Assembly: GCA_029781595.1 (NCBI GenBank)
Contig: JAKOWJ010000161.1
Span: 1 to 64,000 of the forward strand
Length of the DNA: 64,000 nt
Direction: 5' to 3'
Source of the DNA: Pseudomonadota bacterium
GTDB lineage: Bacteria; Pseudomonadota; Gammaproteobacteria; Burkholderiales; Usitatibacteraceae
In this document: positions 9,098-26,968 of the stretch, piece by piece
How positions within the stretch are numbered: the first letter of the stretch is position 1
How the letters are laid out: each line of letters opens with the position of its first letter
Notes under the pieces: model-generated
The model's input: only the letters and a program-made list of their open reading frames with translations
What the model was told of the DNA's origin: nothing
The model's database searches: none
Translations under genes and position numbers: made by a program

Positions 9098-10564
9098 TCA
9101 GGCGGCCTTGCGGCGGAAGAGGGCCGGGATGGCCTGCGCGGGCCGCTTGCGGATGGGAGCCTCGTCCGGCTGCTCGATGGGCTTGGCGTCGGCGGGCGGC
9201 TCGTAGGGCTTCGAGAAGTCCATGTCGCCGGCGGCCGGCGGCGCGGCCGGCTTCTGCGCGGGCGCAGACGGCGCCCGTTCGGCGCGGGGCGCCCGGTCTT
9301 CGCGGGGCGGGCGATCCTCGCGGGGGGGCCGGGAGCGCTCGCCACCCCTGCCGCCGCGGCCGCGGCCACGCTCGCCGCGAGGCGCCTCGGCCTCGTCCGG
9401 ATGCGCCGCGGCCCGCGTCCCGTCGAAGCCCTGCACGGGACGCACCTCGATCTTGCGCTTGATGAGCGCCTCGATGGCGCCCAGCAGCGGCCGGTCCTCC
9501 GCGCACACCAGCGAGATGGCCTCGCCCTCCATGCCCGCGCGGCCCGTGCGGCCGATGCGGTGCACGTAGTCCTCGGGAACCGTGGGCATGTCGAAGTTCA
9601 CGACGTGCGGCAGGGCCTCGATGTCGAGGCCGCGCGCCGCGATGTCCGTCGCCACGAGCACGCGCACCTTGTTGGCCTTGAAGCTCTCCAGGGCCTCGAT
9701 GCGCGCGTTCTGGCTCTTGTTGCCGTGGATGGCGGCGGCGTTGATGCCGTCGCGCTCGAGCTGGTAGGCGAGCCGGTTGGCGCCGTGCTTGGTCTTGCAG
9801 AAGACGAGCGCCTGCTCCCAGTTGCTGGACTTCACCAGGTGCGCGAGGAGCTCGCGCTTCCTCTTCGAATCCACGAAGTGCGCCCACTGGGTCACGGATT
9901 CGGCCGGCGTGTTGCGGCGCGCCACCTCCACGGTGAGCGGGTCGTGCAGGAACTGGGCGGCGAGCTTGCGGATCTCGTCCGAGAAAGTGGCCGAGAAGAG
10001 CAGCGTCTGCCGCGAGCCGGGCAGCATGTTGATGATGCGCTTGATGTCCGGGATGAAGCCCATGTCCAGCATGCGGTCCGCCTCGTCCAGGACGAGGATG
10101 GAGACCTGCCGCAGGTCCACGGCCTTCTGGCCCGTGAGGTCGAGCAGGCGTCCCGGGGTGGCCACGAGGATCTCCACGCCCTTGCGCAGCTCCTGGATCT
10201 GCGGGTTGATGTTCACGCCCCCGTAGACCACGAACGGCTTGAGCGGGACGTGCTTGCCGTAGGTCTTCACGCTCTCGTAGACCTGGATCGCCAGCTCTCG
10301 CGTGGGCGTGAGGATGAGGCAGCGCACGGGGTGCAGGGCCGGCGAGAAGCTCTTGCTGGCCGTGGGCGCCAGGCGCTGCAGCAGGGGCAGCGTGAAGCCG
10401 GCCGTCTTGCCGGTGCCCGTCTGGGCGGCGCCGAGGAGGTCCCGCCCGGAAAGCACAACGGGGATGGCCTGCGACTGGATGGGGGTGGGTTCGGTGTAGC
10501 CTTGCTCGGCGATGGCGCGGAGCAGCTCGGGCAGGAGCCCGAGACTTTCGAAAGCCTGGCTGAT
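9098..10564 (-). CDS. rhlE: DEAD-box RNA helicase RhlE-type; proposed non-canonical ATC start
   Basis: Q-motif region, [31 protein letters not shown]; basic RG/PPREDR-rich tail; AGGAG 6 nt before in-frame ATC. Confidence 0.85.
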   Translation of the reverse strand: MSQAFESLGLLPELLRAIAEQGYTEPTPIQSQAIPVVLSGRDLLGAAQTGTGKTAGFTLPLLQRLAPTASKSFSPALHPVRCLILTPTRELAIQVYESVKTYGKHVPLKPFVVYGGVNINPQIQELRKGVEILVATPGRLLDLTGQKAVDLRQVSILVLDEADRMLDMGFIPDIKRIINMLPGSRQTLLFSATFSDEIRKLAAQFLHDPLTVEVARRNTPAESVTQWAHFVDSKRKRELLAHLVKSSNWEQALVFCKTKHGANRLAYQLERDGINAAAIHGNKSQNARIEALESFKANKVRVLVATDIAARGLDIEALPHVVNFDMPTVPEDYVHRIGRTGRAGMEGEAISLVCAEDRPLLGAIEALIKRKIEVRPVQGFDGTRAAAHPDEAEAPRGERGRGRGGRGGERSRPPREDRPPREDRAPRAERAPSAPAQKPAAPPAAGDMDFSKPYEPPADAKPIEQPDEAPIRKRPAQAIPALFRRKAA

Positions 10565-10781
10565 GACTGTCTCCTGAATGATCGGCCTGGCAAGGCGTTG
10601 CGCCCTCGACCGGTTCAGGCTGAAAAATCGTGCTGCGTTGGGAATCCGCGCCTCGTGGGCTGCGGTGGGGCGGGAAGCGCTAACCGGTTGAAGCGCCTCG
10701 GAAACCTTGGACCGGCATTGTACGCGAATTCCGGGTCCGGCATCCCGCGAATTGCGGGGGAAATGACGGCCTCCGTTACAG

Positions 10782-11468
10782 TCAGTAGGCCCTCACACCG
10801 AAGAGCCACGGGTGCGCCGCCAGCACGATCGCGTAGAGCGCCAGGCCGACCCCGATGCGCTTCGCCCCGAGCTCGGCCAGCGAGAGGCGGTTGCGCCCCT
10901 CGACGATGGCGGTGAACGGCACGTTGGAGGTCACTGCCGCGAACCGTTTCCAGTCCTCGCCCAGGGCGTCGGCCTTGCGGGCGTCCATGAGCGCCGTGCC
11001 CGCCAGGGCCAGGACGAGGAAGCCGCCGAAGAAGACGAGCGAGGCGGCATCGCCCCGCGCCAGCAGGTGCACGCCGGCCCACAGCGCGATGCCCCACATC
11101 ACCGGGTGGCGCGTCACCCGCAGGATTCCCCGCGCCGGCTCGTCGGCCCGGAGCGCGGTCGCCTGCCCGACGGCCGACGGATTGCGCGTCATCACCCCCG
11201 CCGACACCAGGACGAGCGCGAAGGGCATCACGACGAGGGGCCAGAGCTTCACGCCCGGCACCTGCCAGAGGGGCTGGAAGGGCACGCGCAGGTACGCCCA
11301 GGCCATCCAGCCGATCGTGAGGAAGGACACGAGCGAGTAGGCGCCCAGGTAGGCCTTCTCGCCGATGGCCTCCACCAGCGGGCGGCGCAGCGGCGTGCTG
11401 GACACGAAGTGCGTGGCCAGGAAGACGAGCGTGGCGAGGGCCAGGTGGGCGAGCGGGTCGAGGCTCAC
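10782..11468 (-). CDS. NnrU family membrane protein
   Basis: Multi-[34 protein letters not shown] and RHPVMWG; GTG start overlaps the upstream stop. Confidence 0.75.
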   Translation of the reverse strand: MSLDPLAHLALATLVFLATHFVSSTPLRRPLVEAIGEKAYLGAYSLVSFLTIGWMAWAYLRVPFQPLWQVPGVKLWPLVVMPFALVLVSAGVMTRNPSAVGQATALRADEPARGILRVTRHPVMWGIALWAGVHLLARGDAASLVFFGGFLVLALAGTALMDARKADALGEDWKRFAAVTSNVPFTAIVEGRNRLSLAELGAKRIGVGLALYAIVLAAHPWLFGVRAY

Positions 11469-13291
11469 GGGCGCCTCCCGGGGGCGGTGGGCGGGTTCTT
11501 CGAGAGGTCGATGTCGATGTACTTCCAGAAGGAGTTGCTCTGCACCGCGGGCCGCCGGTAGCCCACGACCCACGGGTACCACATGTCCGTGAGGATGCGG
11601 TGCGTGTTCACCTTCCAGGGCGCGTAGGCCACCATCAGCTTGGCCATCTCCTGGTAGAGCTTCGTGCGCTCGGGGCCGTCGGGCGTGACGCGGGCCTTCT
11701 CGTAGAGGCGGTCGTAGGCATCCAGCCGGAAGCGCGCGCGGTTGCCCTTGTACCCGGCGTTGGGACCGTACATGGACGAGAGCCAGGTGTCCGCGTCCGG
11801 CGCCGAGGCCGCCCCGCCCAGCTGCCAGATCATGAGCTTGCCGGCGTTGGACTCCTTGAGCAGGTCCGGCCACTTGGCCTTCCGGAACACGATCTTGAGG
11901 CCCACGTCGTCCATGCTGCGCTTCCAGAGCTCGTCGATCTGCTGGTCGCGCGCCGTGGGCGTCGAGGCGAACTCCAGCACCAGGGGCTTGCCGTCGGGCA
12001 TCTCGCGGTAGCCGTCGCCGTTGCGGTCGAGGTAGCCGTACATGTCCAGCAGCGCCCGCGCCTTCGGGACGCTGTACTCGTTGGCGCTGGTCCGGAAATC
12101 CGGGTCGTAGCCCGCCACGCCCGGGCTGTAGGGCGTGTTGGCGACGATGGCCTGGCCCTTGCGCACGATGGCGATCTCGTCGCGCGTGTTGTAGGCGAGC
12201 GAGATGGCGCGGCGCAGCGCCACCTTCTCCGGCGTGTAGCCGCCCACGATGGGGTCCTCCATGTTGAAGTACGCGAAGGTGAGGTCGAGGCCCGGCACCT
12301 GCGCCATCCGGATGCCGCGCTTGCGCAGGTTGGGCGCGAGGTGGTTGTTGGGGAAGGCCATGTTGGCGAACTCCGCCGACACCTCGAAGATGAGGTCGTG
12401 CTCCTCGTTGAGGAAGGCGAGCCAGCGCGGCTGGGCCTCCTCGATGATGTAGACCTCCACCTTGCCCACCATCGGCAGGCGCTTGCCCTTCTGCTCGGCG
12501 AGGATGGCCTGGCCGGCGGCGTCGTCCGGCCCCGGCTCGCCGTCGAAGTACTCCTCGCGGAAGTTGGGGTTCGCCTCGAACACGAGCTTCGAGGAGCGCT
12601 TCCAGAAGGTGAGGCGGTAGGCGCCCGTGCCCACGGGGTGGGAGCCGATGTCGTCCCCGTAGTGCTCGACGACCTCGCGTGCCACGGCGCACGAGACGCG
12701 GCAGTCGGCCAGGTTGTAGATGAAGACGTAGAACGGCTGCGTGAGCCTGATCTGGAAGGTGTAGCGGTCCAGCGCCCGCAGCCCCTCGATGGGCGCGTCG
12801 TAGTCGAAGCGGTTCTCCTTGCGCGCCTTCGCCAGTGCCTCGTCGCTGCCGGCGATGATGCCCTCGATCTCCGCGAGGAGCGGCGCGGCCAGCTTCGGGT
12901 CCATGAGCCGCTTGATGGTGTAGACGTAGTCCTCGGCCACCAGCTCGCGCTTCTTCCCCCCGAAGACCGGGTCGTCGGCGAAGTAGATCCCGGGCTTCAC
13001 GTGCATCGTGTAGGTGAGCCCGTCGGCGCTGATCTCGGGCATCGCGGTGAGCGTGTTGGGCTTGAGCTTGAGCGGCCGCGCGAGGTAGTCGTACTTGAGC
13101 GGCGCGTCGAACATCGAGGAATTGAGGATGTTCGAATACAGGTCGCTGATCTTCTGGGGGTCGAGCGAGGTCTCGGCCACGGGAAAGGCGTAGCGGAACA
13201 CCTTGTCCGGGTCCGCGGCCCTCGCGGCGGCGGCCGGCAGGAGGAGGGCGGCGACGAGGGCGAGGGCGGGGAGGGGGCGCAGGGTCGTCAT
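11465..13291 (-). CDS. ABC transporter substrate-binding protein, family 5
   Basis: Signal peptide; PxxETSLDPQKISDLYS, long SBP_bac_5-like protein. Confidence 0.88.
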   Translation of the reverse strand: MTTLRPLPALALVAALLLPAAAARAADPDKVFRYAFPVAETSLDPQKISDLYSNILNSSMFDAPLKYDYLARPLKLKPNTLTAMPEISADGLTYTMHVKPGIYFADDPVFGGKKRELVAEDYVYTIKRLMDPKLAAPLLAEIEGIIAGSDEALAKARKENRFDYDAPIEGLRALDRYTFQIRLTQPFYVFIYNLADCRVSCAVAREVVEHYGDDIGSHPVGTGAYRLTFWKRSSKLVFEANPNFREEYFDGEPGPDDAAGQAILAEQKGKRLPMVGKVEVYIIEEAQPRWLAFLNEEHDLIFEVSAEFANMAFPNNHLAPNLRKRGIRMAQVPGLDLTFAYFNMEDPIVGGYTPEKVALRRAISLAYNTRDEIAIVRKGQAIVANTPYSPGVAGYDPDFRTSANEYSVPKARALLDMYGYLDRNGDGYREMPDGKPLVLEFASTPTARDQQIDELWKRSMDDVGLKIVFRKAKWPDLLKESNAGKLMIWQLGGAASAPDADTWLSSMYGPNAGYKGNRARFRLDAYDRLYEKARVTPDGPERTKLYQEMAKLMVAYAPWKVNTHRILTDMWYPWVVGYRRPAVQSNSFWKYIDIDLSKNPPTAPGRRP

Positions 13292-13361
13292 CCGCGCATT
13301 ATCGCGCGGGCGCGCCGATCCGGCGGCGGGGTCCGGGTGCCCTGCATTCGGCACCGTCCCG

Positions 13362-19085
<5,724 letters not shown>

Positions 19086-19316
19086 GGGGATCGCGACGGG
19101 CGCCGGATCGGGCGCAATCGGACATTGTAGGCACGCCAGGGGGGCCGCGTGGCGCCCGTGGGACCATATTCCGACGCGTGGGGAAAAGCCGTCCGCGCGT
19201 CGCCTCTCGGCGGAGACTTGTCCCCAATGCGGTGGGGAGACGGGGCCGCCCCGGCCGCGCCGCGGGGCAAACTCGGGTACATTGGAACCCGGCGTCCCCC
19301 CCGGCACCGAATTCCC

Positions 19317-20059
<743 letters not shown>

Positions 20060-20063
<4 letters not shown>

Positions 20064-22429
20064 GGGTCGGCGCCCTCGACCGCAAGATCCTGCGCGATGC
20101 CTGGCACATCCGCGGGCAGATCCTCGCGTGCGCGCTGGTGGTGGCGGGCGGCATCAACTCCTTCGTCTCGCTCTCGTCCGTCAACCGCACGCTCGCCGCC
20201 TCGCAGGCCGCGTTCTACGAGTCGAACCGCTTCGCCGACGTGTTCGCCGGCGCCGTGCGCGCGCCGGAGCCGGTGGCGCGCGCCCTGGCGGACCTGCCCG
20301 GCGTGGCGGCGCTCGAGACCCGCATCAACGTGCGCGTGAACCTCGACGTGCCGGGGCTCGCCGAGCCGGCGCGCGGGCGGCTGGTGTCCCTGCCGCGCGA
20401 GCGCGCGGGCGGCCTCAACGCGCTGCACCTGAGCCGCGGCCGGATGCCGGCGCCGCTCAGCCAGGACGAGGTGCTCGCCTCGGAGGCCTTCGCCCTGGCC
20501 AACCGCCTGGAGCCGGGCGACGCCATCCGCGCGGTGATGAACGGTCACTACCAGCGGCTCGTGGTGGTGGGCGTGGCCATCTCGCCGGAGTTCATCTACG
20601 CGCTGGGCCCGGGGCAGCTCGTGCCCGACAACCGCCGCTACGGCGTGCTGTGGATGGACCGCAAGGGCCTGGAGAAGGCCTACGACATGGAGGGCGCCTT
20701 CAACGACGTCGTGGCGCGCGTGGGGCCGGGAGCGTCCATCCCGGCGGTGCTCGACGGGATGGACCGCGTGCTCGCGCCCTGGGGCGGCGTGGGCGCCTAC
20801 GACCGCGAGGACCAGCTCTCGCACCGTTTCCTGTCGGACGAGATCGCGCAGAACGCCACCATGGCGCGCGTGACGCCGACCATCTTCCTCGCCGTGGGAG
20901 CCTTCCTGCTCTACACCATCCTCACGCGGCTGGTGCAGATGCAGCGCGCGCAGGTGGGCCTGCTCAAGGCCTTCGGCTACTCGGGGGCGGAGCTGGCCCT
21001 GCACTACCTCAAGCTCGCGCTCATCATCTCGCTCGCGGGCGCGGCGCTGGGAGTCGCCTCGGGCCTGCCCTTCGCGCACCACATGCTGGCGCTCTACGCC
21101 GAGTACTACTTCTTCCCGATGTCCCCGGGCGGGGAGACGGCGCGCGTGTCGCTCGCGGGCGTGGCGCTCGCCGTGGCGTCGGCCGCGCTGGGCGCCGTGC
21201 CCGCGGCGCTGCGCGCGGCGCGCCTGCCGCCGGCCGAGTCCATGCGTCCCGAGGCGCCGCCGCGCTTCCACGCCGGCGCGCTCGAGCGCTGGGGCCTCAG
21301 GCGCGCCCTGGGGCCGGCCGGGCGCATGCTGGTGCGCCACCTCGTGCGCCGGCCGCTGCGCTTCGCGGCCAACGTGGGCGGCATCGCCGTCGCCGTCTCG
21401 CTGCTGGTCATGATGACGGCGATGCTCGACGGCGTGCGCTACCTCATGGACTGGCAGTTCAACGTCGTGCAGCGAGACGACCTGCAGGTGGTGCTCGCCG
21501 AGCCGCGCTCGCGCGCGGCGCTCGACGAGTTCCGCGCGCTGCGCGGCGTCCTGGAGGCCGAGCCCGTGCGGCTGGTGCCGGCGCGCCTGCGCCACGGCCA
21601 CCACATGAAGCGCGGCGTGCTCTACGGCCTGGACGCGGACCCGAACCTGCGCCGCGTGGTGGGCGAGAACGGGCGCGCGTGGCCGTTGCCCGAGGAGGGC
21701 GTGCTGCTCACGGCCATCTTCGCGCGGCGCCTGGGCGTCGAGGCGGGCGACACCCTCGACGTGGAGGTGATGGAGGGGCGCCGGCCGCGGGCGGGGCTGC
21801 TCGTGACCGGCATCGTCGACGAGCCCATCGGCTACGCGGCCTACGCCTCGCGCGCCACGGTGAACCGGCTCATGGGCGAGGGGGACGTGCTCACCGGGGC
21901 GTGGCTGCGCGTGGACGCCGCAGAGCGCGAGCGGCTGTTCGCGACCCTGAAGGCGATGCCGCAGGTGGCCGGCGCCAACCTGCGCGACGCCTCGTGGGAG
22001 CAGTTCCGCGCCATGATCGACCGCAGCGTCGGCATCATGATCACCGTGAACCTGCTCTTCGCCTGGATCATCGCCTTCGGGCTGGTCTACAACGGCGCGC
22101 GCATCGCCCTGTCCGAGCGCGGCTACGAGCTCGCCACGCTGCGGGTGCTGGGCTTCACGCAGCGCGAGGCGGCCGGGCTCCTGCTCGGCGAGCAGGCCGT
22201 GGTGACCGCGGCGGGGCTGCCCGCGGGGCTTGCGCTGGGGCTCGCCCTCACGCTCTACTTCGTCTGGATGCTCACGACCCAGCTGTGGCGCATGCCGCTC
22301 GTCCTCACCGGCGCGAACCTCGTGGGCGCGATGGCGGCCGTCGCGTTCGCCGCGGCCGCCTCGGGCGGCGCGGTGGCCTGGCGGCTGCGCCACCTGGACC
22401 TGGTGGGCGCCCTGAAGGCGCGCGAATGA
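20060..22429 (+). CDS. FtsX-like ABC transporter permease
   Basis: 790 aa with two TM/periplasmic blocks; GTGA overlap with the ATPase gene. Confidence 0.9.
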
Positions 22430-23610
22430 GGCAATCGGGCGCGATGCGGATCACGCGCCGGCAGGCCGGCTACGGCGCGCTGGCCGCCGTCGTCGTGGCG
22501 CTGCTCGCCTGGTGGGCCTGGCCCTCGCCGCGCCTGGTGGAGACCGCGCGCGCAGCCCGCGGCCCGGTGCAGGTGACCGTCGAGGACGACGGCGAGACGC
22601 GCGCCATCGACCGCTACGGCGTGGCGGCGCCCGTGGCCGGGCGGCTGCTGCGCGTGGACCTTCGCGAGGGCGATCCCGTGCGCGCCGGGCAGGTCGTGGC
22701 CACGATCGCGCCGCTGCCGCTCTCCGCCGCCGACCGCGACATGCTGGAGGCCAAGCTCGCCTCGGCGCAGGCGCTGGGCCGGGAGGCGGACGAGCGCGTG
22801 CGCCGCGCCGAGGCCGACGCCGCGCAGGCGACGCGCGAGCGCGAGCGCGCGGCCGACCTCGTCGCGCGCAGGTTCGTCTCCGAGCAGTCCCTGGAGCAGG
22901 CGGTCGTCACGGAGAAGACGCGCCTGGCGGACCTGCGGGCGGCCCGCTCGCGCGCGCTGTCCGCGGCGGCGGACGCGGAGGCGGCCCGGGCGGCCCTCGC
23001 GGCGGTGCGCGCCCGCGCGCCCACGGTCGGCGTGGTCTCGCCGGTGACGGGCCGCGTGCTGCAGGTGCTGGAGAAGAGCGAGCGCGTCGTCGCGCCGGGC
23101 GCCGTCATCGTCAACGTGGGCGACCCGCGGGCCCTCGAGATCGTCGTGGACCTGCTCTCGAGCGACGCCGTGCGCGTGCGGCCGGGCATGCGCATGCTCG
23201 TCACGGGCTGGGGCGGGGCCGAGGCCGTCGAGGCCGTCGTGCGCAAGGTCGAGCCCGCCGCCTTCCGCAAGGTCTCCGCGCTCGGCGTCGAGGAGCAGCG
23301 CGTGAACGTCGTCGCCGACTTCAGGGCCGTGCCGCCCGGCCTGGGGGACGCCTACCGCATCGACGCGCGCATCGTTCTGGCGGAGAAGGCGGACGCGCTT
23401 CGCGTGCCCGTGGGCGCGCTCTTCCGGCGCGACGGGCGCTGGACGGTGTTCGTCGTGGACGGCGGGCGCCTGGCCGCGCGCGGGGTGGAGGTGGGCCTGC
23501 TCGGCGCGCGCCACGCCGAGGTGGTGGCCGGGCTCTCGGAGAACGAGGAAGTGGTGCTCTACCCCGGCAACGACCTGGCCGAGGGCGAGCGCGTGCGCAC
23601 GCGCCGCTAG
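22426..23610 (+). CDS. HlyD-type periplasmic adaptor (efflux RND/MacA-like)
   Basis: N-terminal TM, lipoyl-like halves around a coiled coil; ATGA overlap with the permease. Confidence 0.88.
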   Translation: MRQSGAMRITRRQAGYGALAAVVVALLAWWAWPSPRLVETARAARGPVQVTVEDDGETRAIDRYGVAAPVAGRLLRVDLREGDPVRAGQVVATIAPLPLSAADRDMLEAKLASAQALGREADERVRRAEADAAQATRERERAADLVARRFVSEQSLEQAVVTEKTRLADLRAARSRALSAAADAEAARAALAAVRARAPTVGVVSPVTGRVLQVLEKSERVVAPGAVIVNVGDPRALEIVVDLLSSDAVRVRPGMRMLVTGWGGAEAVEAVVRKVEPAAFRKVSALGVEEQRVNVVADFRAVPPGLGDAYRIDARIVLAEKADALRVPVGALFRRDGRWTVFVVDGGRLAARGVEVGLLGARHAEVVAGLSENEEVVLYPGNDLAEGERVRTRR

Positions 23611-23623
23611 CCCGGGCGCCCGT

Positions 23624-25453
23624 TCACGACAGGAAGCGCCGCGGCGAGATCGCGCCCGCCAGCTCGCGCGGCAGCGGCAGCGGCTCGCCCGCGAGCCGCG
23701 AGGCGAGGAGCTCGGCGCCCAGCGGCGCCCACAGCAGCCCGCGCGAGCCCAGGCCGGTGGCCACCCACAGGCCCGGCTGCGCCGTGTCGCCGAAGATGGG
23801 CAGGCGGTCCGGCACCGTGGCGCGGAAGCCGGCCAGCCCCTCGAGGTCCATCGGGTGCAGGTCCCCGGCGAAGCCGGGCAGCATCGACTCGACGCGCGCG
23901 AGGTTCTCGCGGTGGTCGGCCGCGCGCACGTCCTCGCCCGCGTCGTCGTGCTGGTAGGTCGCGCCGGCCACGTGGCCGCCGTCGGGCAGGGGCGCCACGT
24001 AGCCGCTGCCGCTCACGACGATGTCGAGCTGGCGCCCCGGCGCCTGCGGCAGGAAGGTCACCTGGCCGCGCACGCTCGCGAGCGGCAGCCGCGCCTCGGG
24101 AACGAGGCGCTTCGCGTCGGCGGCGTTCGCGAGGACGAGCGTGGGCGCCTCCGCGATCACCGAGCCCGCGGCGTCGAGCGCGCGCCAGTCGGCCCCTTCC
24201 CGTTCCAGGCGCGCCACCGTGCGCCCGGTGAGGCGACGGACGCGCTCGCCCGCCCGCGCGAGCAATGCCACGGCGAGGCTGCCGGGCGACACCCAGGCCC
24301 CGCCGGCCATCCACCAGCCGCCGCCGCGCACGGGCCGGCCCGCGAGGCGCGCGGCCTCGTCCGCGTCGACGGTGCGCAGGAATTCCGGCGGGTGCTCCTG
24401 CGCCTGGACGATGGCGGCGAAGCGCGCCGCCTCGTCGTCGCCGTCGGCGAGCTGGAGCACGCCGCAGCGGCGCCACAGCAGGTGGTAGCCGTCGTGCTGC
24501 AGCGCCCGGAAGTGCTGCAGGGCGTAGAGGAAGGCCGGCCGCGAGAGCTGCGCGTTGACCGCGTCCCGGATGTTGGCGATGGGGCGCACCACGCCGGCCA
24601 GTGCGCCGCCGCGGTGCTCGCGCGCGTCGAGGAGGTCCACCTCCCAGCCGCGCGAGGCGAGGCGCTCGGCGCAGAGCGTGCCGGCCAGGCCCGCCCCCAC
24701 CACCACGGCGCGGCGGCGCGGCGTGGCCGGCGTGGCCGGCTCGCCCTCGCGCACGCCCGCGAGCATCTCGCGCTTGGCGCCGAACCCCTCGCGCTTCTCG
24801 ACGCGGAATCCGGCGTCCGCCAGCGCGGCCCTCACGCCGCCCGCGACGGTCCAGGTGGCCAGCGTCGCGCCGGGCGCGGCGAGCCTCGCCAGCTCGCGCA
24901 CCACCTCGGGCGACCACATCCCGGGGTTGCGCGCCGGCGCGAAGCCGTCGAGGAAGAGCGCGTCGGCCCGCGCCACGAGCCGCGGCAGGAGCTCGGCCGC
25001 CTCGCCCGCCATCAGCGTGAGCGTCACCCGGCCGCCGTCGAACTGCAGGCGGTGGAATCCCGCGAGCGGCGGCGGCCAGTTCGCGACGAGCGCGCCGGCC
25101 AGCGCGCGCAGCTCCTCGTACGGCGCGAGGGCCGCGGCGAGGTCCCCGGCGCCGAAGGGGTGCTTCTCCACCGAGACGAAGTGCAGGCGCGCGGGGCCGC
25201 CCGGCTCGGCACGCAGCGCGTCCCAGGCGGCCAGGAAGTTCAGGCCCATCCCGAAGCCCGTCTCGAGGATGGTGAACGACTCTCGCCCGCGCCAGCGCGC
25301 GGGCAGGCCGTTGCCGGCGAGAAAGACGTGTCGCGCCTGCGCGAGGCCGCCGTCGGCGGAGTGGTAGACGTCCCCGAACCCGGGGGCGAAGGGCACGCCC
25401 TCGGGGCTTCGCGCCAGCCGGGCGGGCGTGACGCAGACGCTGCGGACGGTCAT
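23624..25453 (-). CDS. mnmC: Bifunctional tRNA mnm5s2U34 methyltransferase/FAD-dependent cmnm5s2U34 oxidoreductase
   Basis: ETGFGMGLNFL, LFLDGFAPARNPGMW, then FAD motif VVVGAGLAGTLCAERLA. Confidence 0.95.
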   Translation of the reverse strand: MTVRSVCVTPARLARSPEGVPFAPGFGDVYHSADGGLAQARHVFLAGNGLPARWRGRESFTILETGFGMGLNFLAAWDALRAEPGGPARLHFVSVEKHPFGAGDLAAALAPYEELRALAGALVANWPPPLAGFHRLQFDGGRVTLTLMAGEAAELLPRLVARADALFLDGFAPARNPGMWSPEVVRELARLAAPGATLATWTVAGGVRAALADAGFRVEKREGFGAKREMLAGVREGEPATPATPRRRAVVVGAGLAGTLCAERLASRGWEVDLLDAREHRGGALAGVVRPIANIRDAVNAQLSRPAFLYALQHFRALQHDGYHLLWRRCGVLQLADGDDEAARFAAIVQAQEHPPEFLRTVDADEAARLAGRPVRGGGWWMAGGAWVSPGSLAVALLARAGERVRRLTGRTVARLEREGADWRALDAAGSVIAEAPTLVLANAADAKRLVPEARLPLASVRGQVTFLPQAPGRQLDIVVSGSGYVAPLPDGGHVAGATYQHDDAGEDVRAADHRENLARVESMLPGFAGDLHPMDLEGLAGFRATVPDRLPIFGDTAQPGLWVATGLGSRGLLWAPLGAELLASRLAGEPLPLPRELAGAISPRRFLS

Positions 25454-25553
25454 GGGCGAATCATACCGCTCCCGTCCGCGGGGCCCGGCGCGGGTTCCCA
25501 TCGGCACGGCCCAAAGGAGTGAAAAGCCGTGCCTCCCGCGCCGGTTGCGGAAC

Positions 25554-26399
25554 CTAGTAGAGCGTGGACGACAGGCGCCGGCGGTAGTCCGCGACGAGCG
25601 CCGGGTCCGCGGCGGCCATCTCGAACACGGCGAGCATCTTGCGCCGGCCCGCGTCGTCCTCGAAGGCCCGGTCGCGCCTCACGATCTCCAGCAGCTGCTC
25701 GAGCGCGCTCGCGAAGTCGCGCCCGGCGATGTGCACCTCCGCGAGATCCAGGCGCGCGCGCAGGTCCGCGGGGTCCGCGGCGATCCGGCGCGCGAGTTCG
25801 CCGGCCGGGGGCAGGCTCCCGGCGCGCTCGGCCGCCTCCAGGCGCGCCTGCACCGTCGCGTGCGAGGAGGCCTGGGGCGCGCGTGGCGAGAGCTGGCCCC
25901 ACTGCTCGCGGGCTGCCGCGAGTTCGCCGCGGTCCGCGAGGATCGCGACGAGATCGAGCCGCGCGGCGTCGTTGGACGGGTCGAGCGCGAGGGCGTTGCG
26001 CAGGTGCCCTTCGGCGAGCGAAGCCTGGCCCGAGGCCAGGGCGTTGCGTGCCGCGCGCAGCTCGAGCTTGCTCGGGTCGGGCACGAGCTTGTCGAGGAAG
26101 GCGCGCAGCGCCCCCTCGGGCTGGGCGCCGAGGAACTGCGAGACGGGCTTGCCGTCGACGAAGGCCACGACGAAGGGGATGGAGCGCACGCCGAACTGCG
26201 CGGAGAGCTCGGGGTTCTCGTCGGAGTTCACCTTCACGAGCTTCCAGCGCCCGGCGGACTCGCGCTCGAGCTTCTCGAGCAGCGGGCCCAGCGCGCGGCA
26301 CGGCCCGCACCAGGGCGCCCAGAAGTCCACGAGCACGGGTACCTCGCGCGAGGCCTCGAGCACGTCGCGCTCGAAGGAAGCCAGGGTGGCGTCGATCAT
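25554..26399 (-). CDS. Thioredoxin/TPR co-chaperone (YbbN/CnoX-like)
   Basis: DFWAPWCGPCRAL followed by TPR-like helices. Confidence 0.92.
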   Translation of the reverse strand: MIDATLASFERDVLEASREVPVLVDFWAPWCGPCRALGPLLEKLERESAGRWKLVKVNSDENPELSAQFGVRSIPFVVAFVDGKPVSQFLGAQPEGALRAFLDKLVPDPSKLELRAARNALASGQASLAEGHLRNALALDPSNDAARLDLVAILADRGELAAAREQWGQLSPRAPQASSHATVQARLEAAERAGSLPPAGELARRIAADPADLRARLDLAEVHIAGRDFASALEQLLEIVRRDRAFEDDAGRRKMLAVFEMAAADPALVADYRRRLSSTLY

Positions 26400-26545
26400 G
26401 GGACTCTCCCGTATCCGGTCAGGAAGTTAGATGGAGCCGCCTTCCCCGAGTTCAAGGCGCCTGGCCCGCGCCGGCATGGCCGGCCGCGCGCCGCTGCCCG
26501 ATAATGGCGCGAGGCCCCGCCTTCGCCGGGGCGGGGAGTGGCGCG

Positions 26546-26965
26546 ATGGCGCTCAGGCTGGAGCTACCGGCGGGACTCGCCGGCACGGCGGAACTGGTGG
26601 TCGGCGAGCAGCACACCGCGCCGCGGGTGGGCAGCGGACGCATCCACGTGCTCGCCACGCCGGTGATGATCAACCTCATCGAGGCGGCGGCGCTGGCGGC
26701 GGTGGAGCAGTCGCTCCCCGAGCAGCACCAGAGCCTGGGCACCCGCCTGGACGTCTCGCACGTGGCCGCCACGCCCGTGGGCATGCGCGTGCGCGCCACC
26801 GCCGAGGTGGTCCGCGTCGAAGGGCGCACGATCCACTTCCGCGTGCGCGCGGAGGACGAGCGCGAGCTGATCGGCGAGGGCACGCACGAGCGCGTGGTCG
26901 TGAACGTGGAGCGCTTCGACCAGCGCGTGCGGGACAAGGCGGCCGGCGGCGGCCGCGCCGGCTAG
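26546..26965 (+). CDS. Hot-dog thioesterase (fluoroacetyl-CoA thioesterase-like)
   Basis: HVLATPVMINLIEAAALAAVEQ...SLGTRLDVSHVAATPVGMRVRA...IGEGTHERVVV. Confidence 0.88.
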   Translation: MALRLELPAGLAGTAELVVGEQHTAPRVGSGRIHVLATPVMINLIEAAALAAVEQSLPEQHQSLGTRLDVSHVAATPVGMRVRATAEVVRVEGRTIHFRVRAEDERELIGEGTHERVVVNVERFDQRVRDKAAGGGRAG

Positions 26966-26968
26966 CGG

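Noticed and set aside
3706-9369. 1887-aa minus-strand ORF
   Set aside because: Runs antisense or out of frame across the clearly coding caspase-MORN, pepN and rhlE genes; low-complexity Arg/Ala/Pro translation typical of shadow ORFs in high-GC DNA.
20128-23610. 1160-aa plus-strand ORF whose C-terminal part is the HlyD protein
   Set aside because: Only the 3' third is real (start at ATG 22426); the upstream part is the wrong frame through the permease gene.
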